A DNA stretch of 64,000 bases. It comes from Mycolicibacterium monacense (GTDB lineage: Bacteria; Actinomycetota; Actinomycetes; Mycobacteriales; Mycobacteriaceae). The notes beneath the pieces are model-generated. The model was not told the origin of the DNA and did no database searches. It saw only the letters and a list, made by a program, of their open reading frames with translations. The translations under genes and the position numbers were made by a program. The stretch covers positions 5,978,467-6,042,466 of the forward strand of contig NZ_AP022617.1 of assembly GCF_010731575.1 (NCBI RefSeq), written 5' to 3'. Positions 1 through 8,110 of this stretch are shown one piece after another (position 1 is the stretch's first letter; each line of letters opens with the position of its first letter).

Positions 1-1172
1 CCGCCACCGCCACCACTGCTCGCAGCCGCCGAGGATTCGGGCGGCTCCGCCAACGCGGGTCGGGCCGCTGGCAGGCGAGCTACCCGCACCACGGCGCGCT
101 GCACTACGCCCCGGCGACGTTCCCGACGAAGGACTCCGGCGCGTCGTGGCTGCAGAACGAGCGGGATCTGATCGACCTCGACCGCCGCAAGCCGGGCACC
201 TGGACCCCGCCCGCCGAGCGGGTGACCAAGGGGGCGGCGCGCAAGCTCACGCTGCGCGACTACGCGAAGCCCTGGTTGGAGCACCGCAACCTCTCACCGC
301 GCACCCGCGACAATTACGAGTACCACCTTGAGCGGAATATCTTGCCGACGCTGGGGGATTCGGCGCTTGCGGAGATCACCCCCGAGGACGTGCGCGTTTG
401 GTTCACCGGGCTGGGCACCGAGCACCGGACCCGCAACGCACAGGCCTACGGCGTCCTGCAGGCTGTGCTAAACACCGCCGTGGATGACGGGCTGATGGAC
501 CGCAGCCCCGCCCGCATCAAGGGCGCGGCGGCGGTGAAGCACACCAAGCGGTCGGTGGTGCTGTTGGAGCCGGAGGAGTTGGTGGCGTTGGCCGACGCGA
601 TGCCCGAGGCGCTGCGGCTGACCGTGCTGCTCGCGGGATGGTGTGGACTCCGCCGAGGAGAGTTGTTCGCGTTGACGAGGGCCGACGTCACCGCCGACGC
701 CACCGCACTGCGGGTGAGTAAGGCGGTGACGTTCCGGCACGGCAAGTTCGAGGCCGGGCCGACCAAGACCAAGGAGTCCAACCGCACCGTCACCGTGCCG
801 CCTCACCTGCGCCCGATCATCGCCGCGCACCTCCGCCAGCACGTCGGCGAGGCCAAGACGGCATTGCTGTTCCCCGACCCGGTGACGGGCGGGTACTACG
901 CCGAGGGCCGGTACCGCACACCGTTCTTCAACGCCCGGCAGGCCATCGGCAAGGATGATCTGCACTTCCACGATCTGCGGCACTTCGGCGGCGTGATGGC
1001 GGCAGTCGCCGGAGGCACAACCAAGGAGGTCATGGCGCGCCTCGGTCACGTCACCAGCGGCACGGCAATGCGCTATCAGCATGTCGCCGCCGGGCGCGCC
1101 GACGTGTTGGCTGATCGCCTGTCGGCACTCGCCGTCCCGGCGCGGTCGGGCGACGCGCCAGTATCGGCATGA
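1..1172 (+). CDS. int: Tyrosine recombinase (integrase), 5' end cut by the window edge
   Basis: Site-specific recombinase of the lambda-Int family, expected to integrate and excise the element that fills the left 14.9 kb. The frame is already open at base 3. The part before the first in-frame start (GTG, 222) reads like an arm-binding domain (GRWQASY, then TFPTKDSGASWL), so the true start lies left of the window. A core-binding domain follows (LRDYAKPWLEHRNLSPRTR), then the catalytic domain. Visible catalytic residues are Arg in GLRRGE (near 645), the H-x-x-R box HDLRH (near 969), the His of LGH (near 1042) and the candidate Tyr nucleophile in MRYQH (near 1074). The C-terminus is complete. 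The likely target is the tRNA-Arg gene at the other end of the element. The family is clear; the missing N-terminus is not visible. Confidence 0.93.
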   Translation, partial: ATATTARSRRGFGRLRQRGSGRWQASYPHHGALHYAPATFPTKDSGASWLQNERDLIDLDRRKPGTWTPPAERVTKGAARKLTLRDYAKPWLEHRNLSPRTRDNYEYHLERNILPTLGDSALAEITPEDVRVWFTGLGTEHRTRNAQAYGVLQAVLNTAVDDGLMDRSPARIKGAAAVKHTKRSVVLLEPEELVALADAMPEALRLTVLLAGWCGLRRGELFALTRADVTADATALRVSKAVTFRHGKFEAGPTKTKESNRTVTVPPHLRPIIAAHLRQHVGEAKTALLFPDPVTGGYYAEGRYRTPFFNARQAIGKDDLHFHDLRHFGGVMAAVAGGTTKEVMARLGHVTSGTAMRYQHVAAGRADVLADRLSALAVPARSGDAPVSA

Positions 1173-1234
1173 AACCCCCACCGAAGCAACGGCTCTCAGA
1201 TAGCAGTCGATATCTCAACGGAACCACTCGCGCC

Positions 1235-1249
1235 CTAAGCTATTCTTAG
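1235..1249. promoter_or_regulatory. Short inverted repeat upstream of the xis-like gene
   Basis: A 5-bp inverted repeat, CTAAG-ctatt-CTTAG, lies in the 179-bp gap between int and the excisionase-like gene. It contains TATTCT (1241-1246), which fits a -10 hexamer. It could be the promoter and an operator for the small DNA-binding protein downstream. The repeat is short and chance is not excluded. Nothing else recognisable is seen in the gap. Confidence 0.25.
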
Positions 1250-1351
1250 CGAGCCGGTCGCGTAGCCCCAGACCCGCTCTCACACTCCGTCTCAGTCTCC
1301 GCCCCCTCCAATTCCAGCCGGGGAAGATCACCAGACGACGGAGCAAAACCA

Positions 1352-1585
1352 GTGAGCGCGAAGACCGCCACCCCGCACTTCATTTCCCTGCAGGACGCCG
1401 CCACCCGCACCGGGTTCTCGGTGTTCACCTTCCGCGAGAAGATCGCCAGCGGCGAGCTACCCGCCTACCGGCTGTCCGACAAGCCCGGCAGCGCCATCCG
1501 CGTGAAGGTCGCCGACGTCGACGCGATGATGAAGCCGCTCATCCCGGCTGAGATTTACGCCGATCGCCAAGCCGGTGCTCGATGA
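1352..1585 (+). CDS. Small excisionase-like winged-helix protein
   Basis: A 77-aa protein from a GTG start. The core reads FISLQDAATRTGFSVFTFRE, then GELPAYRLSDKPGSAIRVKVADVDAMM. This is the layout of small MerR/Xis-type DNA-binding proteins: a helix-turn-helix that picks a module, then a basic wing ending in 'R-V-x-x-x-D-V-D'. Such proteins act as recombination directionality factors beside tyrosine integrases, and this gene sits directly downstream of int on the same strand. That it controls excision is inferred from family and position. It could instead be a transcriptional regulator of the element. Confidence 0.65.
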   Translation: MSAKTATPHFISLQDAATRTGFSVFTFREKIASGELPAYRLSDKPGSAIRVKVADVDAMMKPLIPAEIYADRQAGAR

Positions 1586-1730
1586 CACCGGCTAGCTTGA
1601 TAGCCGAAATCAGCAGCGCGACAACCCCTCCGGTGTCGGGTAGCGCGACTCTCGCTCGCTGCAAGTCTGCACCATCACTGAATAACGTCAACAGAAGCAA
1701 CCCTATTCACAGAGAAGATGGGTGTGGCGC

Positions 1731-1955
1731 ATGACTGCTCTCGCCTTCGACAATCCCGATCTGCTGTGTCCGCCCAAGGACGTGGCCGAGTACCAGCACA
1801 CCTCCGAAACGGCGCTGGCGCAGGAGCGGTGGCGCGGTGTTGGGCCGCGCTACCTCAAGCTCGGCAAGCGAGTGTTCTACCGCGCCGGTGACCTCAAGGC
1901 GTGGATGGACGACAACACGATCGAGCCGGGAGCACCAGTGCCGCAACAGGAGTGA
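1731..1955 (+). CDS. AlpA/excisionase-type HTH protein
   Basis: About 74 aa. The sequence LLCPPKDVAEYQHTSETALAQ, followed by RWRGVGPRYLKLGKRVFYRAGDLKAWMD, is a typical AlpA-like DNA-binding fold, where 'G-P-x-Y-x-K-L-G-x-R-V-x-Y' is the wing and 'DLKAWMD' the closing helix. The ATG at 1731 is 13 nt after AGAGAAG; an in-frame GTG at 1722 would add three residues but sits only 4 nt from that motif. Two such small DNA-binding genes in a row between int and the replication gene are common in actinobacterial integrated elements. This one may be the excisionase or a transcriptional activator of the replication gene. Confidence 0.6.
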   Translation: MTALAFDNPDLLCPPKDVAEYQHTSETALAQERWRGVGPRYLKLGKRVFYRAGDLKAWMDDNTIEPGAPVPQQE

Positions 1956-2073
1956 GAAACAGCGATGCCGCCCAGCGCGTCGTTTGCCTCGGACGCATGT
2001 GCCAGGCGGCATCACCACCAACGACTCCACCGCAGAGTCACGCCCTTCCGACGTCAACGAGAGGTACGGCCCG

Positions 2074-4611
2074 ATGTCCGACCAGAAGAACAACGCCCAG
2101 TCTAGCAATCGCGCTGCCGATCTGACGGCGCTGCTGAATCACGCGCCGAAGGCCGACGACCACAACGGCGTGCGCGACCACCTGCACGCGCTGGCGGGGC
2201 TGGGCTGCGCGCCGCTGCTGGTCTACCCGGCTAGCAAGAAGCCTGCCGATGTGCGCACACCGCAGCGGCGCAGCGCCGACGACCGCGCCGCCCGCGAGGC
2301 TGCTCAGGCGGCGGGTAACCCGAACCCGCAAAAGGTCAAGTCCGCCGCCGGGGTCCACCTCGCCAGCACCGACGTCGACACGCTCGACCGCTACCTGGAC
2401 CACTACGTGAGGACGTTCGGCGATGCCGTGGAGGTCAACGTCGCGGTGTCGCTGGGGCGTAGCCGCCTGGTCGTGGTCGATTGCGACACCGCCGCGCAGC
2501 TCGGGGCGTTCCTGGCCGACGCCGAGGCCGACCCCGACACGGTGCCGACGGTGCGCACGCCCGGCCAACTCGGGCCGGACGGCGTGACGCTGGTCCACCG
2601 CGACGGCGGTCACTTCTACTTCACGGTGCCCGAAGGCATTGAGCTGCCGGAGCAGCCGGGGTCGATGAAGGTCGGCGGTGACGACGGGTATGCGGTCATC
2701 TGGGGCACCGGCAACTACGTCTTGACGCCTCCGAGCGTGCGGCCCGAGGGCACCTATGAGGCGACCGGCGAGCCGGTCTATGAGCTGCCTGGCTGGCTGG
2801 CCGAGGCGATCACCACGTACGGGCAGGGCTACGTCAGCCGCGCCACCGACGGTCACGCCCGCGCCGACACCAGTGCCGACCCGGTGGCGCGGTGGGGTGC
2901 TGGCGTGAGCTGGGCGGCGATCTTGGAGCCTGCCGGGTGGGTGGCGACGGGAAAGGCTGACGGCTGCGGGTGCCCGGTGTGGACCGCGCCGGGCGTACAC
3001 GGCAGCCCGAAATCCGCCACCGCTCATGAGCCGGGCTGCCCGCAGTGGACCGACTCGCCGGACCCGCCGCTGCACATCTGGACCGACAACCCCGGTGAGC
3101 CGTTCGTCGGGCACATCGCCCGGCGCGGCACCGCCACCGTCAGCAAGCTGCAGGCGGTCGCGCTGCTCCACTACGACGACGACATGGGAGCCGCGATGAC
3201 CGCGCTCGACCTCACCCCCGACATCGACGCCTTGGCGCTGGACGATGACCTGCCCGTCGACTTTGGGCGCACGGTCAAGGCAGACGACGACAGCAGCACT
3301 CCGCAGCTGCCCGAGGAGTTCTGGTCGGCGCATCCGACGCTGGAACACATCAGGCAGTTCGCCCACTACGGCGTCAACTCCGCCGACGCGGTGCTGGGTG
3401 CGGCGCTGGTGCGGCTGTCGGCGCACCTCGACCCGTGCGTGCGCATCGTGACCGGCGTCAAGCGCCCCCTGCCGCTCAACACGTTCGTCGGCATCGTCGG
3501 CTCGGCGGGCACCGGCAAATCGTCGGCCTACCAGGCGTCGGCTGACCTGCTCGACCTCAAGTTCGGTGATCCGATGCTCGGTGACCTCATCGCGCCCGCC
3601 GACCAGTGCCCGCCGGAGTTGCCGGTCGGCTCCGGCCCCGGCGTCGCCGAGGCCTTCATGGGCACGGTGATCGACCCCGGTGACCCGACGATGAAGACCA
3701 AGGTGCGCCGTCAGGTCCGGCACAAGGTTCTGCTGCACTCGGACGAGGGCGCGGGTCTGGTGTCGGGGATCATCGACACCAAGCGCGGCCAGGACATCGG
3801 CCCGACGCTGCGCGCTGCGTGGACGGGCGCGGTGCTGGGGCAGGCCAATGCGAGCGCCGAGCGCACCCGCGAGGTCCGCGACTACAGCCTGGGGCTGTGC
3901 GTCGGGTTCCAGTTGGAGGCGTTGGCGGCGCTGTCGACCGCCGAGCAGCTTGAGTACGGCACGCCGCAGCGGTTCGTGTACGTCTCGGCGACCGACCCCA
4001 CCATCCCCGACGACGCACCGGATGACCCCGGCCCGCTGACCGTGCCGCTGCCTCACGGGCCGCTGCGCTACGACGCTGAGTTGCGTGCTCGGGCACGCCG
4101 GGAGGCTCTGGCGCGGGCGCGGGGTGACGGCGGGAACGACACCGACGACGACATGATGCAGGCCCACCGCCCGGCGCTCGTCGCCCGGTGCGCGGCGCTG
4201 CTTGTGGTGCTGTGCGATCCCGGTCGCACGGAGGTCAACGCGGGCGACGTCGCGTTGGCGGAGATGCTGCTGGACACCTCGGCGCAGCTGCACGGGATCG
4301 CGATGGAGTGGCGGCGGGAACGCGAAGCCTCCGAGCGTGAGCGCCAGTTGCAGGGCCGCATTCGTGAGCAGGTCGCCACCGCCGTCGCCCTCGACGGTCG
4401 GGCCGACGACATGGCGCGCCTCAACGAACGCATCCTGGCCTACGTCGATGACGCGGGCGGTTCCGTCGAGTGGGCGGGGCGCGCTGGGCTGCGCAAGACG
4501 AAGTTCAATGCCGGTGACCGCCCGCTGGCCGATGCGGCGTTGGTGCGGTTGGTAGTTGAGGACGGGCCGCTGGTGCGCGACGGCAACACTGTGCGTCGCC
4601 GTGTTAGCTGA
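2074..4611 (+). CDS. Primase-polymerase / AAA ATPase replication protein of the element
   Basis: About 845 aa, likely a replication initiator that primes and unwinds the element's DNA. The N-terminal third matches the bifunctional prim-pol domain, with an acidic pair in VVVDCDT (about residues 136-138) and a later HRDGGHFYF segment. The middle has a Walker A motif, GSAGTGKSSAY (about 476), and an acidic segment HSDEGAGLVSGI, as in the ATPase half of prim-pol/DUF3987-type proteins. The C-terminus ends in a basic region (GNTVRRRVS). The open frame extends upstream to 1837, but only the ATG at 2074 has a good ribosome site (GAGAGG, about 8 nt before) and a start that leads straight into conserved sequence. 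A self-encoded replicase is typical of satellites and replicating integrative elements. Confidence 0.8.
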   Translation: MSDQKNNAQSSNRAADLTALLNHAPKADDHNGVRDHLHALAGLGCAPLLVYPASKKPADVRTPQRRSADDRAAREAAQAAGNPNPQKVKSAAGVHLASTDVDTLDRYLDHYVRTFGDAVEVNVAVSLGRSRLVVVDCDTAAQLGAFLADAEADPDTVPTVRTPGQLGPDGVTLVHRDGGHFYFTVPEGIELPEQPGSMKVGGDDGYAVIWGTGNYVLTPPSVRPEGTYEATGEPVYELPGWLAEAITTYGQGYVSRATDGHARADTSADPVARWGAGVSWAAILEPAGWVATGKADGCGCPVWTAPGVHGSPKSATAHEPGCPQWTDSPDPPLHIWTDNPGEPFVGHIARRGTATVSKLQAVALLHYDDDMGAAMTALDLTPDIDALALDDDLPVDFGRTVKADDDSSTPQLPEEFWSAHPTLEHIRQFAHYGVNSADAVLGAALVRLSAHLDPCVRIVTGVKRPLPLNTFVGIVGSAGTGKSSAYQASADLLDLKFGDPMLGDLIAPADQCPPELPVGSGPGVAEAFMGTVIDPGDPTMKTKVRRQVRHKVLLHSDEGAGLVSGIIDTKRGQDIGPTLRAAWTGAVLGQANASAERTREVRDYSLGLCVGFQLEALAALSTAEQLEYGTPQRFVYVSATDPTIPDDAPDDPGPLTVPLPHGPLRYDAELRARARREALARARGDGGNDTDDDMMQAHRPALVARCAALLVVLCDPGRTEVNAGDVALAEMLLDTSAQLHGIAMEWRREREASERERQLQGRIREQVATAVALDGRADDMARLNERILAYVDDAGGSVEWAGRAGLRKTKFNAGDRPLADAALVRLVVEDGPLVRDGNTVRRRVS

Positions 4612-4957
4612 CGACCGTCCCCCCGAGGCCGGGGGGACTGCGGGGGGACGGTCCCCCCCGACCCCCTCGCGGGCGCGCTCTATACGATTCAAATGACCTA
4701 CCTATATTACCTGGTCAGAGAGTTGAACACCTTTGTCGGGCAAAAGGATTCGACCTCTCTCGCGCCCGTATGGCCGTCCCCCCGTCCCCCCGTCCCCCCG
4801 GTTAACGGGGTCGGGGGGACTGTCGTTTCGGGCCGGAATCGAAGCGCGTCACGGTTAGCGGGCGGGAGCTGCGGGGTCGGGGCGGCGGGCGTCACCTCAC
4901 CCGACCTCTGCACGGTCATGCGGTACGAATGCGGTAGGCGGAGAGGAGAACCGGACC
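4612..4957. other. 346-bp non-coding region with G/C-run hairpins and an AT-rich core
   Basis: It lies directly behind the replication gene. It opens with a hairpin whose arms are GTCCCCCC and GGGGGGAC, then has an AT-rich stretch (about 4680-4760) containing the inverted sequence GACC...GGTC around TATATT. Three tandem copies of CCGTCCCC follow (about 4777-4800), and the complementary GGGGGGAC recurs at 4813-4820. The first hairpin can serve as a terminator for the replication gene. The mix of an AT-rich core and repeated motifs next to a primase gene would suit a replication origin, which is inference. A 99-aa open frame across this stretch lacks domain features and is not called. Confidence 0.4.
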
Positions 4958-5419
4958 ATGCCACCCAAGATGCCCACCTATGCGTCGCGTGAGCGTGCCG
5001 CCGAGGCGTTCCAGCTGCGGGCGTCGCGGTACTCCTGGCGCGAGGTCGCCGACCGCCTCGGGTACCGCTCGATCGGCGCGGCGCAGACCGCCGTCAATCG
5101 TCACGTCGAGCGGCTGCGGAGAGAACCGACAGCCACCTCGATCGAGGCGCACAAGTTCGCGATCGAGACCCGCACCCGTGCGATGTCCGCCCGCTTCACC
5201 CAAGCGTTCAAGGCGGGTGATGACGACACCCTCGTCACGCTCAACCGTGAGATCGCCCGCAACGAGGCAGAGTTGGCGAAGCTGGCCGGGCTGTACGCAC
5301 CCGAGAGGGTCGACGTGAACGTGACCCAGACACTGCCCGCGCTGATCGCCGACACGCGACAGCGGATGCTCGAAGTGCTCGACGCCGAAGTTGTTGACCC
5401 GAAGGAGATCACCCGATGA
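4958..5419 (+). CDS. Helix-turn-helix protein, possible small-terminase-like
   Basis: A 153-aa protein. The N-terminal half reads AAEAFQLRASRYSWREVADRL and then AAQTAVNRHVERL, a helix-turn-helix as in small terminase subunits and sigma-like HTH proteins. The C-terminal half is a predicted coiled or helical segment rich in charged residues. GGAGA and GGACC precede the ATG. It overlaps the next gene by 4 bp, so the two are likely co-translated. Since the element has its own large terminase, a DNA-recognition subunit is plausible, but the gene lies 5 kb away from terL and could equally be a regulator. Confidence 0.5.
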   Translation: MPPKMPTYASRERAAEAFQLRASRYSWREVADRLGYRSIGAAQTAVNRHVERLRREPTATSIEAHKFAIETRTRAMSARFTQAFKAGDDDTLVTLNREIARNEAELAKLAGLYAPERVDVNVTQTLPALIADTRQRMLEVLDAEVVDPKEITR

Positions 5420-5952
5420 CCACCATGACCAAGCGCGATGCCGTCGATGCAGCTATGTCCGTTGCGCAGCAGATCGCCGAGGGTCGACTGGACCCGGCCA
5501 CGTTGCAGCAGCAGGCCGTCGCCGAGTGCCGCGCCCTGGCCGGTGAGGTGAGCGGGCCGGACAGTCCGCTGTGGAGCCTGCAGGTCGACATCGCCCGCCA
5601 AGTGCTGTCGCTCGGCGGCATCCCCGCCACCGAGTTGGCCGAGTGGGCAGCCGTGTTCCGCCGTCGTGCGCCAGAAGCGTCGGAACCGCCCGTTCCACAC
5701 GATGATCCATTGCCGGCGGTTTCGTCGCTCTCCGTTGCGCCTAGCCATGATTCCGGTGATGCGGAGGCCGACGTCAGCGACGACGAACCCGAACCCGCTG
5801 CACTGCAGGGCACCTCGATCGTGTCGGCACTGGCCGCGCTCGCTTCCGCTGCCCAGCAGGCTCACGCCGAGCCTGCACCGCAGCGTCGGGCCGACGGCGA
5901 CGGTTACGACCCGCTGCGCGGTTTCAACCCCGGCGCAACGCGGCGGCGTTGA
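5416..5952 (+). CDS. Hypothetical element protein, helical N-terminus and acidic disordered C-terminus
   Basis: A 178-aa protein whose ATG overlaps the stop of the preceding HTH gene. Residues 1-85 are mostly helical (AMSVAQQIAEGRLDPATLQQ; VDIARQVLSLGGIPATELAE). Residues 90-150 are low-complexity and acidic (DAEADVSDDEPEPAAL), and the end is basic (GFNPGATRRR). No catalytic motif is visible. Its coupling to the HTH gene suggests a shared role. I do not recognise the family; a scaffold or partner of the HTH protein is possible. Confidence 0.6.
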   Translation: MTTMTKRDAVDAAMSVAQQIAEGRLDPATLQQQAVAECRALAGEVSGPDSPLWSLQVDIARQVLSLGGIPATELAEWAAVFRRRAPEASEPPVPHDDPLPAVSSLSVAPSHDSGDAEADVSDDEPEPAALQGTSIVSALAALASAAQQAHAEPAPQRRADGDGYDPLRGFNPGATRRR

Positions 5953-5981
5953 CTCCACCCCAACAGAGGAGAATGAATCAC

Positions 5982-6158
5982 ATGGCAAATGACAGCGGAC
6001 TCAACGATGCGGACTGGCGCGCCTCGGGGTCGAATCGCGGCTCGACGGCTGAGCCGACGTCCGACCTCGGCGATGACTGGCGGGCCACGCGCCCGAACGA
6101 TGCGTTCATCGCGTCGCTGGCGACGACGGGTGAGCCGGGCTGGCGTCCGAGTCGCTGA
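5982..6158 (+). CDS. Small hypothetical protein
   Basis: About 58 aa starting MANDSGLNDADWRASGSNRG. It has two similar segments, 'DADWRAS' and 'GDDWRATRPND', and ends GWRPSR. The ATG at 5982 is 10 nt after AGAGGAG; an upstream in-frame ATG at 5973 is too close to that ribosome site. Function unknown. It sits between the HTH operon and the resolvase region and shares their direction and codon use. Confidence 0.5.
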   Translation: MANDSGLNDADWRASGSNRGSTAEPTSDLGDDWRATRPNDAFIASLATTGEPGWRPSR

Positions 6159-6193
6159 CCTGAGACCCGTTCAGCAGCAAGGCAATTGCTCGA

Positions 6194-6301
6194 CGTCTAG
6201 CTAGGGCGTACCCCTACGCGACGCCCGGCACGGCGGCATCGAGCGTCTACCTAGGTTGGTAGACGGCTTGATAGGCGGTCGTCTAATATGAGTCTTAGAC
6301 G
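6194..6301. promoter_or_regulatory. Probable res-like recombination/operator site array
   Basis: The segment directly upstream of the resolvase holds two 22-bp palindromes with CGTCTA...TAGACG half-sites. One is at 6244-6265 (arms CGTCTACC and GGTAGACG, perfect). The other is at 6280-6301 (arms CGTCTAA and TTAGACG, perfect). Their centres are 36 bp apart. A third, degenerate CGTCTA half-site is at 6194-6199. Serine resolvases of the Tn3 type bind a res site of several inverted subsites next to their own gene and repress themselves there. The palindromes are seen directly; calling them res is inference. Confidence 0.55.
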
Positions 6302-6327
6302 TTAAACCAACAGACTCAGGAGACACG

Positions 6328-6897
6328 ATGACCAAGGGCCAGACCGTCGGCTACGTGCGGGTTAGCACCGTCGACCAGAACACCGACCGCCAGCTAGACG
6401 GGCTTGAGTTGGACAAGGTGTTCACCGATCGCGCCAGCGGCAAGGACACCAACCGGCCCGAGATGCAGGCGTGCCTCAAGTACCTGCGCGACGGCGACCA
6501 GCTGGTAGTCCACTCGATGGACCGGCTGGCCCGGTCGCTGGTGGACCTGCGCCGCACTGTCGATGAGCTGACCGGGCGCGGCGTGACCATCCGGTTCGTC
6601 AAGGAGGGTTTGACCTTCACCCGCGACACCAACGACCCCTGCGCGGTGCTGATGCTGTCGGTCATGGGTGCGGTGGCCGAGTTCGAGCGCAGCCTGCTGC
6701 TCGAACGGCAGCGTGAGGGCATCGCCATCGCCAAGACCAAGGGCGTCTACAAGGGTCGAGTGCCGTCACTGACCGACGACCAGGCGCAGCTGGTCGCGAC
6801 CCGTCTCGCTGAGGGCGAGTCCGCCTCGGCGCTGGCCCGCGAGTTCGGCGTGAGCCGGGCGACGGTCTACAACACCCGCAATCGCGTGCCCGCCTGA
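6328..6897 (+). CDS. Serine recombinase (Tn3-type resolvase/invertase)
   Basis: A 189-aa small serine recombinase. Near the start, GYVRVSTVDQNTDRQLDGL gives the nucleophilic Ser in VRVST. The catalytic core continues with DRASGKDTNRPEM, the Arg-rich HSMDRLARSLVDLRRTVDEL and AVAEFERSLLLERQREGIA. A C-terminal HTH reads ASALAREFGVSRATVYNTR. Length and domain order are standard for resolvases and invertases. The ATG follows CAGGAGACACG. In this element it could resolve multimers of a replicating form or switch a DNA segment. The palindromes just upstream are its likely binding sites. It is not a large serine integrase. Confidence 0.9.
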   Translation: MTKGQTVGYVRVSTVDQNTDRQLDGLELDKVFTDRASGKDTNRPEMQACLKYLRDGDQLVVHSMDRLARSLVDLRRTVDELTGRGVTIRFVKEGLTFTRDTNDPCAVLMLSVMGAVAEFERSLLLERQREGIAIAKTKGVYKGRVPSLTDDQAQLVATRLAEGESASALAREFGVSRATVYNTRNRVPA

Positions 6898-7091
6898 CGC
6901 GGTAATGGGCGGCAATGTCCGCTCGACGCGCCAACGGACCTCGGTTGATTTTGGTCAGCCGGGGTCTTTGCGTTTGCCCTGGATCGAGGCAGTTTCCACC
7001 CTCGCATCCGGTTAGTTTGGTTACCGTAACAGCGTGTCCCGCAACGGATTTGGCCGTGTTGCTTGCACTGTCGAGTGGCATGATTGGCGCT

Positions 7092-7379
7092 ATGACAGCG
7101 ACCACGCCCACCCCCGACCACCCCCGCACCAGGCCGATGGAAAGCTGGCGTGGCCGCAAGGCCGTGCTCGCCAGCCGAGGCGAGGTCGACGGGCCTCGGG
7201 TTGCCGAATGTGATGCGGCCCTTGCCTGGTGGCGCATCCGCAGTCGCTTGGTCGTGGAGATGGGCATCACCGAGGAGCGCGCTGAGTCGCTGCTGGACTT
7301 GATCGTCCCGCCTCCCGAGGGTGCCGCCGTGCAGCCGTCGGAGGCTGCCGAGGCCGACGCTGCGGTGGTGACCCCGTGA
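7092..7379 (+). CDS. Hypothetical protein, first gene of a coupled cassette
   Basis: About 95 aa from the ATG at 7092. The frame is open further upstream, but that part reads as non-coding and has poor ribosome sites. The core RPMESWRGRKAVLASRGEVDG and ECDAALAWWRIRSRLV is helical. It is followed by 4-bp overlaps into three further genes (7376, 8107, 8901), so the four are translated as a unit. No recognised domain. As the first gene of a cassette with a capsid-like protein, an assembly role is possible but not shown. Confidence 0.55.
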   Translation: MTATTPTPDHPRTRPMESWRGRKAVLASRGEVDGPRVAECDAALAWWRIRSRLVVEMGITEERAESLLDLIVPPPEGAAVQPSEAAEADAAVVTP

Positions 7380-8110
7380 CCACCAGCGAGGAGGCGACCG
7401 AGAAGTTGCAGCGGCGCATCCCCGAGCCGGGAGATGGGCGGAGCCGGGGCGCAGTGATCAGCTACAACACCCCCGCCCACCGTGCCGAGCACCGTCCGCA
7501 GTCCCGGCCCGTCTACACGCAGTCCGACCTTCGCGAGCGTCGCCGGGCACAACTGCCGGTCACGCTCGAAACCGGTTGGTCGTTGTCGACGGAGGTGGCT
7601 GCGATCTGCGCCCCGCTCGCCGAGGCGGTCGCCGCCGCGAAGTGCCCGGCGGGACACTGGCGCGCCGTGGATCAGCTCACCGATGCCGTGCATGAGACCG
7701 TCAGCGCCGCTGTCGGATTGCTCGCCAGGGCCGACGCCGAGCGTCGGTGCCGACACCTCGGAGTCGATGACCGGGGCAGGTCGATTCAGGCGCTGGTCGA
7801 TCTGGCCGAGCGGCCCAAGCTGCCCGAGATCACCGACGACGACCTGGCGGCGGGCACCTGGGCGGCGACGCTGACTGCATTGGCGCAGCCGTACTCCGCA
7901 GACCTGTCCGGCCTCCTCGGACGGGCGAGGACCACGACGGTCTCCGATCGGATGCTGACGGCGCTGCGGGAGGTCGATCTGGCCGCACTCGCCCTGCAAC
8001 GTCGCCTCGATCGCGACGGCAAGGCGCAGGCCCGCGCCCCCAAGCCCGCCGCTGAGACCGAGGCCGACCGCAAGCGCGCCGAACTCGCCGCGATGGGAGT
8101 CCAGCTGTGA
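7376..8110 (+). CDS. Hypothetical element protein, helical
   Basis: A 244-aa protein from GTG, overlapping both neighbours by 4 bp. The N-terminal 70 residues are basic and probably extended (SRGAVISYNTPAHRAEHRPQ). The rest is a long series of amphipathic helices (LAEAVAAAKCPAGHWRAVDQ; LLARADAERRCRHLGVDDR). The end is charged (ETEADRKRAELAAMGVQL). There is no membrane segment or nuclease motif. Position directly before the capsid-like gene is where phages often encode scaffold or head-assembly proteins. I cannot identify it and do not claim that role. Confidence 0.6.
   Translation: MTTSEEATEKLQRRIPEPGDGRSRGAVISYNTPAHRAEHRPQSRPVYTQSDLRERRRAQLPVTLETGWSLSTEVAAICAPLAEAVAAAKCPAGHWRAVDQLTDAVHETVSAAVGLLARADAERRCRHLGVDDRGRSIQALVDLAERPKLPEITDDDLAAGTWAATLTALAQPYSADLSGLLGRARTTTVSDRMLTALREVDLAALALQRRLDRDGKAQARAPKPAAETEADRKRAELAAMGVQL

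Noticed and set aside
2038..4692. 884-aa open frame on the minus strand opposite the prim-pol gene
   Set aside because: Low-complexity Arg/Gly/Val-rich translation with no motifs. It is the antisense shadow of a clear gene in GC-rich DNA.
4777..4820. Tandem CCGTCCCC units as a CRISPR array
   Set aside because: Eight-base units with no spacers; no cas genes in the window.
4693..4992. 99-aa plus-strand open frame in the intergenic region
   Set aside because: No ribosome site or domain, runs through C-run repeats and into the next gene. Treated as non-coding.
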